DNA of 64,000 nt, from assembly GCA_019187225.1 (NCBI GenBank), contig JABAQQ010000001.1, forward strand, positions 1-64,000, read 5' to 3'. A model generated the notes under the pieces. The model was not told where the DNA came from. It was given only the letters and a program-made list of their open reading frames with translations, and did no database searches. Shown here in pieces: positions 32,844 through 43,103 of this stretch (within the stretch, counting starts at the first letter, position 1; each line of letters begins with the position of its first letter). The stretch comes from Saprospiraceae bacterium (lineage in GTDB: Bacteria > Bacteroidota > Bacteroidia > Chitinophagales > Saprospiraceae). The translations under genes and the position numbers were made by a program.

Positions 32844-34904
32844 ATGAGCACTCTCTCCTTCAAAGAAGTCATCCACCGTGAAAAAGACCAGCTTCGCCAG
32901 CGCCGCAAAAAGCTCGCCCAGGAGCACGGAACGCCCGAACAGGAAAACTGGTTCGGCATTGCCATGTCGGGCGGCGGCATCCGTTCGGCTACCATCAACC
33001 TCGGCTTTTTAAAAACCCTCAACAAGTTCGGCATTTTGCAAAAGGCCGACTACCTGAGCACCGTGTCGGGCGGCGGTTATACCCATTCTTATGTGCAGGC
33101 GACAGCAAAAGAAAAAGGCGATTTCAATCAGTTGTTTACCCCGGAGCACATCGCAGCGTTGCGCAAACACGGTGAATACCTCACCCCCGGCCAGGGTTAC
33201 TGGAAAACGGGCAATGTGGTGCTGATGGCCGTGGCATTTGTCGTGAGTTGGGTGATGAGTCTCATCAGCCCGATCATTGTGGGGGGGATTCTTTATTATT
33301 TGTTCGACGTGATCATCGGTTTTATTGGGGAAAACCCGTTAAAAGCCACTTCCGAACTGGCGCACAGCATCGAATGGTGGGCGCTGGCGATAGTGGGCGG
33401 ACTGATGCTGATCCACTTTGTGGTAAACATCCTGCTTAACTACAACCTCAGTGTTTCCAAGCATTTCAACAAAGCGGAATCGGCATTAGCAGTTGTCGGT
33501 TTGGCGCTCTATGGGTGGATTTTATTGTCCGATGTGAAAACCGGCGTCCGTCCGTCCGATTCCGTATTGGTGGATTACGCCATCAATGCCGTATTGCTTT
33601 TTGTCCTCGGGTTCTTTACCAATCCCAATGCGCTGAGTTTTCACCGCTTTTACCGCAAACAATTGGCCGACTTGTTTTTGCAATTCGCCGGGAAACACAA
33701 AAACATGGCACTCATGGACGTTTTCAACGCGGTTTCCGACATCAAAACGGACTATATCGCGCCCTACCCGCTCATCAATACCTGCCTGAACCTGCAAAAC
33801 CCCGGCGGCGGTGAAAAATTCAAAGGCACCAAGGCCAGCGATTACTTTCTGCTCAGCCCACTCTATTGCGGCTCCAAACTCACTTCCTACGTGTCCACCG
33901 ACCGCTACTTAGACTACCGCAACATGACGCTTCCGGCGGCGGTGACCATCTCCGCAGCAGCCGTCAACCCCGGTCTCGGCATCTATTCCAACAAACTCCT
34001 GAGCGTGCTGATGACGCTGTTCAACGCCCGCCTCGGTTTCTGGATATCCAATCCCCTGAAATTAGAAAAAACCCGCGCCATCGTGTGGTGGCCCATTTAT
34101 TTTTTCAAAGAATTGCTGGGCCTGATCGGGCTGAACAACAGGATGATCAACATCTCCGACGGCGGGCACATCGAAAACCTCGGCGTGTACGAACTCCTGC
34201 GCCGGGGCTGCCGCCTCATCATTGCCGTGGATGCGGGTGAAGACAAACTCTACACCTTCTTCGACCTCAACAACCTCATCATCCGCGCCCGCAACGAACT
34301 GGGTATCGAGATCCGCTTCCGCGCCGACGAGCAACCCGAAGAACTCATCCGTCCGCGCCCCTCGCAGGTCTATTCCAAAAAACGCTTCGCCCTGGCCGAT
34401 ATTTATCAATGGTGGGAAGACAAAAAAGTGATCAATCCGGAGACCCAGCAGGAAGAGAACCAGATCGTCAACTTTGATGAGCCGCGCAAGGTCGGCACCT
34501 TCGTCTACGTCAAATCTTCCGTGCTGGCCCCCGCCGGCAAACCTTACCTGACGGAAGAAGACGATCCGCTGAAATACGGCACCTACAAGTACAAGATCTA
34601 CCACCCGGACTTCCCGCACGAAGCCACGAGCGATCAGTTCTTCGACGAAATTCAATGGGAATCGTACTTCCAATTAGGCCGCTACATCGGCGCCGATGTG
34701 CTGGGGATCAAGGACCTGGAATACTACGAAAACAATCCCGCGCCTTCCATCCCGGTGGAACAATTGCTGGCCTGGTTCGACGATAAAACGGCGTTGCTCG
34801 CGCCGCCCGCACCGGCGCGGGCGCCCGAAGCCGCGGAAGAAGGAATATTCGAAAGTGTAAAAGGCGAAGCAGCGGCGGTGCGGGAAGTGACGTATCAGAT
34901 GTGA
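32844..34904 (+). CDS. Membrane-embedded patatin-like phospholipase
   Basis: This 686-residue protein carries the patatin oxyanion motif SGGGIRSATINLGFL near residue 37, the nucleophile segment YLSTVSGGGYTHSY near residue 72 and the catalytic Asp in ISDGGHIENLGVYELL near residue 438. About four membrane helices are inserted between Ser and Asp (residues about 120-260, for example VVLMAVAFVVSWVMSLI and LAIVGGLMLIHFVVNILL). The nucleophile motif lacks the usual first glycine (VSGGG rather than GxSxG). A lipid-hydrolysing role at the inner membrane is likely, the substrate unknown. ATG at 32844 follows an A-rich stretch. Confidence 0.82.
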   Translation: MSTLSFKEVIHREKDQLRQRRKKLAQEHGTPEQENWFGIAMSGGGIRSATINLGFLKTLNKFGILQKADYLSTVSGGGYTHSYVQATAKEKGDFNQLFTPEHIAALRKHGEYLTPGQGYWKTGNVVLMAVAFVVSWVMSLISPIIVGGILYYLFDVIIGFIGENPLKATSELAHSIEWWALAIVGGLMLIHFVVNILLNYNLSVSKHFNKAESALAVVGLALYGWILLSDVKTGVRPSDSVLVDYAINAVLLFVLGFFTNPNALSFHRFYRKQLADLFLQFAGKHKNMALMDVFNAVSDIKTDYIAPYPLINTCLNLQNPGGGEKFKGTKASDYFLLSPLYCGSKLTSYVSTDRYLDYRNMTLPAAVTISAAAVNPGLGIYSNKLLSVLMTLFNARLGFWISNPLKLEKTRAIVWWPIYFFKELLGLIGLNNRMINISDGGHIENLGVYELLRRGCRLIIAVDAGEDKLYTFFDLNNLIIRARNELGIEIRFRADEQPEELIRPRPSQVYSKKRFALADIYQWWEDKKVINPETQQEENQIVNFDEPRKVGTFVYVKSSVLAPAGKPYLTEEDDPLKYGTYKYKIYHPDFPHEATSDQFFDEIQWESYFQLGRYIGADVLGIKDLEYYENNPAPSIPVEQLLAWFDDKTALLAPPAPARAPEAAEEGIFESVKGEAAAVREVTYQM

Positions 34905-34992
34905 AATATCTGGCAACATTCCTGCCTGTAGTCAGTATGAGAATATGCCATCCTTATGCATTTTTAGAGCAGTCAGGCTAACAAATTTTTTC

Positions 34993-35001
34993 TACCTTCG
35001 C
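34993..35001 (+). promoter_or_regulatory. Bacteroidota -7 box for the PBP gene
   Basis: TACCTTCGC lies 50 bp before the PBP ATG at 35051 and closely resembles TAnnTTTG. Confidence 0.5.
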
Positions 35002-35050
35002 GCTCCCTAACGTATATCAGAAGTGAACCTGAAAACGTTTACCCCCGCTT

Positions 35051-37714
35051 ATGCGCGATTCGATGAAGTCTCCGAATAATAGTCTCCGCACTGCCCGGCA
35101 ATGGATAGCCGAAAAAACGGCGCCTGCGCGGGAAGCGTGGTCGAACCTGACGGCGCCCGTGCGGGCATTTTTTGCGCCGGTTGCCCGCGTTTGGGCAAGG
35201 TTCACCGCTCCCTTGCGGGCGGCATGGGCCCGTTTCCGGGAGCGCCATCCCTTAGCCGGGGGTATACTTGGCTGGACGGGCTGGCTATTCAAATGGGGGA
35301 TATATTTTTTGCTTTTTCTCATCGCCGGCGTCTGGATTGGCCTTTTTGGCCGGCTGCCTTCCACCAACGAATTAAAAAACATCGAGACCGCCAATTCGAC
35401 GGAGATATACACGTCCGACAGCGTTTTGATCGGCAAGTTTTATATCGAAAACCGCACGGCCATCGCGCTCGAAAACGTATCGCCCTACATCATCAACGCT
35501 CTCATCGCTACGGAAGACCGGCGATTTCTGGAGCACAGCGGCATAGACATTCAAAGCTGGTTTCGGGTGGGTTACGGGGTGCTTTCCGGTGAGGGATTAG
35601 GCGGCGGCTCTACCCTCAGTCAGCAATTGGCCAAAAACCTGTATCCCCGCAAAAAATATTGGATCCCCGGTTCGGGGCTGATCATCAGCAAAATACGGGA
35701 AAATTTCATTTCGGTACGCCTCGAAAGGATTTACAACAAACAGGAATTGCTGAACCTTTACCTGAACACCGTGCCCTTCGGCGGCGACGTATTCGGCATC
35801 AACGTGGCGTCCCGCCAGTATTTCAACAAAAAACCGAAAGACCTCACGGTGGATCAGGCGGCTACATTGGTCGGGATGTTGAAAGGCACGACGTTGTACA
35901 ACCCCGTCCGCAATCCCGAAAATGCCAAAAAACGCCGCAATGTGGTGCTGATTCAGATGGTGAACAACGGGCACCTCACGCAGGAGGAATATGAAAACCT
36001 GAAAGACAAACCCGTCGGCGCCAAACGCTACAACGTGGACAGCAACAACGAAGGTGCCGGTACCTATTTCCGCGAATACCTGCGCACCGACGTGATGCCG
36101 AAATTGCTGGAGAAATACAAAAAGGACGACGAGGAAAAATACAACCTCTACACCGACGGGCTGAAAATATACACTACGCTGCACTCCAAAATGCAGCAGT
36201 ATGCTGAGGAAGCGGTGCAAAAGCACATGCAGGAACTGCAAAAGCAATTCGACCAGCACTGGAAAAATTATAAAAAAGAAAAGCCCTGGGGCGACGACAA
36301 ATGGGTGCTCGATTGGGTGAAGCGCAGCGCCCGCTGGGATACCTATAAAGAGGCCGGCATGAGCGAAGAAAATGCGTTGGCGGAATTTGAGAAGCCGGTA
36401 AAAATGACCGTTTATTCCTGGAAAAACGGCGGCTCAGAAGTGGACACCACCCTCAGTCCGCTCGATTCCGTGCGCTATTATTTTTGCCTGCTCAACTGCG
36501 GTTTCATGGCGATGGATCACCGCAACGGCTACGTGCGCGCCTGGGTTGGCGGCACCAATTTCAAACACTTCAAACTCGATCACGTAAAAACTTCCCGCCA
36601 GGTAGGCTCCACTTTCAAACCCATCGTGTATGCCGCTGCCCTGCAGGACAGCATCCGCCCCTGCGACTATTACCCCAACGAGATCAAAAAGATCGTGGAT
36701 TGGGAACCGCACAACGCGGACGAGCGCTATGGCGGTTTTTATTCCGTTGCCGGCGCCCTGACCCGCTCGGTAAATGTGGTAGCCGCGCAGCTGATCGAAC
36801 AGGTTGGTATTCAACACACCATAGACCTGGCTGCCAAAATGGGCATAACCGCCAAACTTCCCCGCGAATACGGTATCAGCCTTGGTGCTGCGGACATCAG
36901 CTTGTACGACATGGTAAAAGTATACGGTACCATTGCCAACAAAGGCATGCGCCCGGAGCCTGTGACCGTCCTCAGGGTGCTGAACCGCGATGGAGAAGTA
37001 GTGTACGATTATAAGGAAGAATTGGAAGCAAACCCCAAAATCGGCCCTACCGAACAGGCATTGACGCCCTATCACGCCGCTGTGATGACCCGGATGCTGC
37101 AAACGGTGATTGACTACGGTACAGGCGCCCGCCTGCGTTACGGCTACGGCATCCGCGGTGATTTTGCGGGCAAAACCGGCACGACGCAAAACCAGGCCGA
37201 CGGCTGGTTTATCTGTTTCAACCCCCAGCTCGTCACCGGCGCCTGGGTCGGTGCAGAAAGCCCGGCGGTGCGTTTTCGCTCCATGAGCCTCGGCCAGGGA
37301 TCGGCGATGGCGCTTCCCATAGTCGCCTGGTTCTGGCACAAAATGGCGAACGACAAGAAACTGGGCCGCCTGCTTACCGAAAAATTCGACCTCAAACCAG
37401 AGGTTGCAAGCGCTGTCAGTTGCCATTCCTGGATAAGTATCGCACCCGATTCGTTCAATTTGCTGATCAACACCCAGGATTCCGTGTTGCGCGATTCGCT
37501 CATCGCTATGTATACGGTTCCGACCGATAAACAAACCAACAAACCCGCCACACCGCCCGGCGGTGAAGACGGCGTCGAACCGCAAAAGCCGCCGGCCAAC
37601 AAAGAAGAAGAAGAGAAAAAACCGGGATTGTTCAAGCGATTGTTCGGACACAAACCGGAAGAAGAAGAAAAGGACAAAAAGAAGGAAAAGCAGGAGGAAA
37701 AGCGGCAACAGTGA
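35051..37714 (+). CDS. Class A penicillin-binding protein (PBP1A-like)
   Basis: This bifunctional peptidoglycan synthase of 887 residues has a basic cytosolic leader of about 75 residues with repeated APVRAFFAPVARVWARF-type helices. One TM follows at about 82-100. The GT51 glycosyltransferase has Glu in ATEDRRFLEHSG near residue 155. The transpeptidase domain has SxxK in GSTFKP near residue 519, SVN in TRSVNVVAAQ and KTGTTQ. A long C-terminal tail is rich in Lys and Glu (EEEEKDKKKEKQEEKRQQ). The gene is monocistronic, with its own promoter and a strong terminator directly behind it. Confidence 0.95.
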   Translation: MRDSMKSPNNSLRTARQWIAEKTAPAREAWSNLTAPVRAFFAPVARVWARFTAPLRAAWARFRERHPLAGGILGWTGWLFKWGIYFLLFLIAGVWIGLFGRLPSTNELKNIETANSTEIYTSDSVLIGKFYIENRTAIALENVSPYIINALIATEDRRFLEHSGIDIQSWFRVGYGVLSGEGLGGGSTLSQQLAKNLYPRKKYWIPGSGLIISKIRENFISVRLERIYNKQELLNLYLNTVPFGGDVFGINVASRQYFNKKPKDLTVDQAATLVGMLKGTTLYNPVRNPENAKKRRNVVLIQMVNNGHLTQEEYENLKDKPVGAKRYNVDSNNEGAGTYFREYLRTDVMPKLLEKYKKDDEEKYNLYTDGLKIYTTLHSKMQQYAEEAVQKHMQELQKQFDQHWKNYKKEKPWGDDKWVLDWVKRSARWDTYKEAGMSEENALAEFEKPVKMTVYSWKNGGSEVDTTLSPLDSVRYYFCLLNCGFMAMDHRNGYVRAWVGGTNFKHFKLDHVKTSRQVGSTFKPIVYAAALQDSIRPCDYYPNEIKKIVDWEPHNADERYGGFYSVAGALTRSVNVVAAQLIEQVGIQHTIDLAAKMGITAKLPREYGISLGAADISLYDMVKVYGTIANKGMRPEPVTVLRVLNRDGEVVYDYKEELEANPKIGPTEQALTPYHAAVMTRMLQTVIDYGTGARLRYGYGIRGDFAGKTGTTQNQADGWFICFNPQLVTGAWVGAESPAVRFRSMSLGQGSAMALPIVAWFWHKMANDKKLGRLLTEKFDLKPEVASAVSCHSWISIAPDSFNLLINTQDSVLRDSLIAMYTVPTDKQTNKPATPPGGEDGVEPQKPPANKEEEEKKPGLFKRLFGHKPEEEEKDKKKEKQEEKRQQ

Positions 37715-37740
37715 TTGAATCCCCGATTGTATGAAAAATT

Positions 37741-37776
37741 GAGGCCAGCCCGAACACGGGCTGGCCTCGTTTTTTG
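37741..37776 (+). terminator. Rho-independent terminator after the PBP gene
   Basis: A perfect 12-bp stem, GAGGCCAGCCCG, four-base loop AACA and CGGGCTGGCCTC, is followed by GTTTTTTG. It is the clearest terminator in the window. Confidence 0.95.
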
Positions 37777-38010
37777 TTCAGAAGGATATTAATGATTGAG
37801 ATATTAGGATATTGAGATATTGAATTTCAATGAGTTGAATAAAATATCCCAATATCCCAATATCCCAATATCCCAATATCCCAATATCCCAATATCCCAA
37901 TATCCCAGTATCCCAATATCCCAATATCCCAATATCCCAATATCCCAATATCCCAATATCCCAATATCCCAATATCCCAATATCCCAATATCCCAATATC
38001 CAATCCTGTA
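37777..38010. repeat. Tandem array of about 19 copies of the octamer CCCAATAT
   Basis: The octamer array runs from about 37843 to 38000 with very few deviations (one CCCAGTAT). The preceding 50 bp hold the reverse words (GATATTAGGATATTGAGATATTG), so the block is an inverted word array in part. It ends just after the stop of the large adhesin gene. Because the unit is 8 bp, it cannot encode a normal protein, and it is prone to slippage. Confidence 0.92.
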
Positions 38011-41000
38011 TTACCTGTTCACCACAATACGCCGCGCGATCGTTTCATTTTCAACGCGCAACAAAACGGGATAGACGCCGCCGGGTAGTGCGGAAAGGTC
38101 TAAGTCCATTTGTTTGGGCGATGCAGCAACTTGCTGCGCTACGCGTCTTCCTGTCACGTCGAACACGGTCAGCATGACTTCTTCGTTCACCCCATCCGGG
38201 AAAACAACCACCACGTGACCGCTGGTCGGGTTAGGGAAAATGTACAGACCGGAGGCCCAGGACGGCTCATCCGTATCAATCATACTGAGCACCGGGAAGG
38301 TCTCGCTCGCCACTGTACAGCCGAAATCGTCCGTCACCACCACGGAGTAGTTTCCGGGGCCGATATTCATCAGGTCCTCCGTCGTCGCGAACGGTGCGCC
38401 GTCTTTCGTCCATTGGAACATATAGGGCGACAGGCCGCCCGTTACCGTCAGGTTGATGGCGCCGACGTTCTGGCTGTCCACATCGTTGGTGATGGTCGCC
38501 GTCACGATCAGTTGGCTGAGGATATTGACCTCGAAACTGCACGCGCCCTCGTTTCCGCCGGCATCCGTATAGGTGTAAGTATTCGTCGTCACGCCAAGGG
38601 GGAAAGTGGCGCCGCTCGGCAGACCGGCTGTGAGTTCCCACATACCGCCGTTGCCAAGGCAGTTGTCTGTAGCGACGGGCGCATTGTACTGCACCACGTT
38701 GTCGCCAAAGCAGCGGATAATGCTCGGCGGGCATTCCGTTGTAGGCGGCAAATTGTCAATAATGGTTGCCGTCACACTCGTCGTGCTGGTATTGCCGGAA
38801 TCGTCCGTTGCGGTCACTTCAATCGTTTGCGGACCGAGATCGGTGCAATCGAAAGTAGTCGGAACCAAAGTAACGCTGCTGACGGCGCAGTTGTCGGTCA
38901 CTGTCACACCGAGGATCTGGGGTGTCAGCGTGATGTTGCCGGTAGGACCAAGCGGTACGTCAACAGGGTTGGCTGTGATCACAGGCGGCACCTGATCCAC
39001 GGCATCAATGGTGACCGATACTGTAGCGGTGCAGCCATTTTCGTCGGTTGCTGTAGCGGTAATATCGCCTGCAGGAAGACCTGAAGCAGTAGGTCCGGTT
39101 TGCCCGTCGCTCCAGAGAATAGTTACCTGCCCGGTTCCGCCGGCGACCGACACCGTTGCCGAACCTTCCGGCGTATTCACGCAGGAAGTATTGATCACGG
39201 TATCCGATTCGATGGTCAGGAGGTCGGGGTCGGTCAGTGTGACACTATCCTTGATCTCGCAACCGTTCGCATCCGTTACGGAAACGGTGTAGGTACCGGC
39301 AGTGAGGCCGGTTTCGGTCGCTTCGTCGCCGTCAGAACTCCATGCATAAGTGAAAGGTCCGACTCCACCCGTTAGCAAAATGGTGGCTTCGCCGTCGGCC
39401 AAACCGTTGCAGGAGGGATTTTCCACCAGGAAATCGGACAATATACCGCAATTGCCTGCCAGCACTTCCACTGATTGAACAACTGAACAATTGTTGGCAT
39501 CCATTACAGTAACGGTGTACGTACCTGGCAAAAGATCGGTTATGGTGGCCGTCATGCCACCTGTGGTCCACTGATATGAGTAAGGAGGCGTTCCACCCGT
39601 GGGTCCTGCGGTGGCCGAGCCATCGTTGGAGGTGGGGCCGCTGGCGTTGGTAGCACTGGCGTTGGCGACCAATGGGGCAGGTTCTGTGATCTGAACCAAC
39701 AGTTCCACCGGGCAATTGGCGGCGTCCGTTGCCGTTGCTGTGTAGGAGCCAGGAGCCAGATTATCCACAGAGCTCGTCATCGCCCCGTTGCTCCAGAGGT
39801 AAGTAAACGGTGTCTGACCACCGCTGATGGTGATAGTGGCTGAACCGTCATTCGCTCCGGCACAACTGACGTTTTCAGATTCTACCGAAGCCGAAGCCGT
39901 GCAGTTATAAGCATTTACGTTGACGAGTGCGACGGCAGTACAACCATTTATGTCTGTCACCGTGACGGTGTAGGGGCCTGGCAGCAGGCCGGTGATGGTG
40001 GCGGTCATACCGCCATTGCTCCAAATGTAGGTGTAACCGGGCGTTCCGCCGGCCGGTGCGGCCGAAGCAGTACCGTCAGCGGCGCCGTTGGCGGTTTGGG
40101 GCGTTGCGCTGGCATTCACTGCGATCGGCTCAGGCTGACTGACGGTCGCTGTAGCCGTGGCCGTACAATTTTCTCCATCGGTGACGGTTACCGTGTAGGT
40201 GCCGGCGCCCAGGTTGTTGACCGTCGCGTTCGCAGCGCCCGTATTCCAGAGATAGGAATAGGTACCATTGCCGCCGCCTGGCGTCACGGTGACACTTCCA
40301 TCATTGGATCCATTGCACGAAGCCAGCGTCGCGGATGCGGCGGCCGTGACATTCGGGTTTTGGATTACCGTTACATTGGCAGTGCTGGTACAGCCGTTTA
40401 GAGTATTGGTGATCAATACGCTGTAAGGGCCGGGTTGGTTGGCGTTCAATACTGGATTCGAGCCGGTGGATACCGTAGAATTGTCTGGCAGGGTCCAGGT
40501 ATGGTTCAGCAGGTTGACGGGCGGGTTGCTACCCGACACGAGGTTGACACTGGCATTGTTGCAGTTGAGATTGCCGGAGGCCGAAACGGTGGCGCCGGGC
40601 GGCGTATTGTTGAGCAGAACAGTGGCGGTGGCAGTACTGGTGCAGCCATTGGTACCGGTCACGGTCAGCAGGTAATTGCCGGCAACCGTCGCCGTCGGGT
40701 TTTGCTCTGAAGAAGTGAAGCCGTTCGGGCCGCTCCAGGCGAAAGTCGTTCCGGAAGCCGGTGAGCTGCCGTTCAGGGTGACACTGTTGACCACGCAGGT
40801 CAATGTATCGCCCGTCGCAGCTGCGCCGGGTGGTTGCGTATTGTCAACAACGATAGCGGTAGCCGTTGAGGTGCAGCCTGTTATACTATCTGTCACCACT
40901 ACGATGTAATTGCCCGCTACATTTACCGACGGGTTTTTTTGCGCCGAGGTAAAGCCGTTGGGGCCACTCCAGGCAAAGGTCGGGCTGACGGCGTTGGTCG

Positions 41001-42726
41001 TTACCTGCAAAGCGACATTGGGTTGCGAACAAGTATACGTGCCGCCACTTGCGCTGACCGACGGCGGGAGGGTTTGAGCCGTAACGATCGCGACGTTGAT
41101 AGCCGTGCAGCCGTTGTCAGTGTTGGTGACGCGCAGGATATAGTTTCCGGGCATATTGACGGTAGGTGTCAAAGTGGTACTGCCCGAAACGATGTTACCG
41201 CCATTGGTAGCGATCCACAGATATGTGAATTGTGGCCCGACAGATCCTGAACCCTGCAATTGTACTGTCGGTTGGGCGCAGGACAACACTTTGTCGGGGC
41301 CTGCATTTGCCAATGGTACGGTTGTTTCTGCCGGCACGACGACAGTGGCCGTGTCTTTGCAAATACTACCGCCACCGCCCAGGTTGGTTACGATAAAAGT
41401 ATAGGTACCGGGCGAGATGGCGACGGCGGTATCGGCGTAGCTGATTATTTGCCCGGCAGGATTGATCCAGGTATACAGAACAGTATTCCCGGTAGTCGAG
41501 CCCTCACTGGTCAGCACGACAGAGGGAATCGCACAGGTGATGGTGTCGGATTGTTGTACAACCGCGTTCACCGGCACTTTGACGATGGTAAAGTTGATGG
41601 TGCTGTCGCAGCCGTCCGCCGTGGTGAGTGTTTCTAAGTAAGTGCCTGAATTACAATATTGATTTCCGTTGATTTCAAAGCAATTGGGCTCGCATATATA
41701 GGTGGTCGGCAATACCTTGTATTTAAACGGCAACACCCTGATCTTCTGCTGAACGATGCTGTCGCACCCCAGGTAAGACTGATAAGGAGAAGAGGTCAGC
41801 GTATAGATACCCGGCGCCAGGATGGCGGTATTGGGCGACTCCGGCCAAACGTAGGGAAGTTCTTCATAACAGTGCAACTCATCCGGCAATACCGTGATGG
41901 GTATTGCCTGGTTGGTCACCTGGATACACGTCGTTTTGGGCGTATCGCAGGGAGCGGTTGCAGTGACGCATATATTGCCACCCTGTGTGCCGAACTCTAT
42001 TTCCACCTGAATAGGAAAAGTGGGGCCGCCTGCGGGAATAACGGCCGAGTTGGTTCCGCCGTTGATCTTCGAGCCGGGAGGCGATGTCCAGGTGTAGCTG
42101 GTCGCCGCTGCTGCCGCCTGGATGGTGTAAGTCGCCGTCGCTTTCGGACAAACCTGGGTGGGTCCTTGTATGGTGCCCAAATCGCCCAATTGGGGTGGGG
42201 TAAGGTTGCCCTGAAGGATATTCACATCGAATTTGCACTGCGCCCCATTCAGTCCGTCAATGACCAGGTAATATATCTGGCCGGGGATAAGAGAGGCGCT
42301 GATGCTGGAATTGTTCGCGTCAATGGTCGCACAGGCAATAGCACTTAATCCCGCGGGGCCACTTGTCGGACAAGTGGTCAGAATTGCCGCTTCCAGGTCG
42401 CTCCCGGACGAGCAATTGAGCGCTTTGATCCCGAATTCCACAAAGGGGCTCGGGCCCATGATAAAGGCCTGCCAGTTGGGATTGTCCAATATGATCGGCG
42501 CATTTCCCGTTTCACAGCTCTCGATCGTTGTAGGGGGGAGGATCGGAATAGGGGTCTGACTGGAATAGCCATTTCCTATGTCGCACATGATACAGGCATT
42601 ACTGCACAAGGCATTTACAGGAGGGTAAGGGTCGGAGTTGGGAGGGCAGGCTCCGATGGGAGCCTGAGCGGATGCTCTTCCCCACACGGCAAGCATGAAA
42701 AGAGAAATGATTAGAAATCGTTTCAT
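38011..42726 (-). CDS. Large secreted adhesin-like protein with SprB and HYR-like repeats and T9SS sorting
   Basis: This 1,571-residue protein has a signal peptide ([21 protein letters not shown]). An N-terminal cysteine-rich region is followed by several Ig-like/PKD-like repeats ([18 protein letters not shown], repeated). Then about seven SprB-type repeats of about 75 residues follow ([34 protein letters not shown]). A HYR-like segment ([17 protein letters not shown]) and a T9SS type A domain ([35 protein letters not shown]) close it. SprB repeats occur in gliding-motility adhesins, so surface attachment is likely. The repeats are diverged, not identical. Confidence 0.88.
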   Translation of the reverse strand: [1571 protein letters not shown]

Positions 42727-42802
42727 AAGCAGTCGTTGTATTTAGAAAAGTGAAAAAAGCCAGAATTCAGGAGGGGAGCGGCTTAGCAGGGCGGTTAATT
42801 TG

Positions 42803-42810
42803 GCAAAGTA
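42803..42810 (-). promoter_or_regulatory. Bacteroidota -7 box for the adhesin gene
   Basis: TACTTTGC lies about 77 bp before the adhesin start at 42726, leaving a leader of about 70 bases. Confidence 0.45.
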
Positions 42811-43095
42811 AGATATTGTCCAAATAATTTGATTGCCTTTGAATGACAAAAGATTTGTTTTTTTTCAAAGGATGCAGCAATTACCTGAAAAAAGTTATAA
42901 ACTGTGCCGCCGAAAACCTTTTTAAAAAAGACGGTCTGACGACATCTTCAGTTGGGTGTGCGAAGCAACGTTTTTGATGAGAGAGAGGCAAAAAAAAGAG
43001 GGTTCGCTGCCTGAATACGACGCCAAAAATAATACTTACCCATCTAAAATCCTACTTCCTATGTCGAAGAAAAATCCGGATGGCACCTCGCTTCT

Positions 43096-43103
43096 TACAT
43101 TTG
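43096..43103 (+). promoter_or_regulatory. Bacteroidota -7 box for the serine hydrolase gene
   Basis: TACATTTG, an exact TAnnTTTG, lies 49 bp before the ATG at 43153. Confidence 0.5.

Noticed and set aside
37778-37996. A 72-residue repeat protein on the minus strand (GYWDIGIL repeats)
   Set aside because: It is only the 8-bp tandem array read in one frame, with the peptide repeating every 24 bp.
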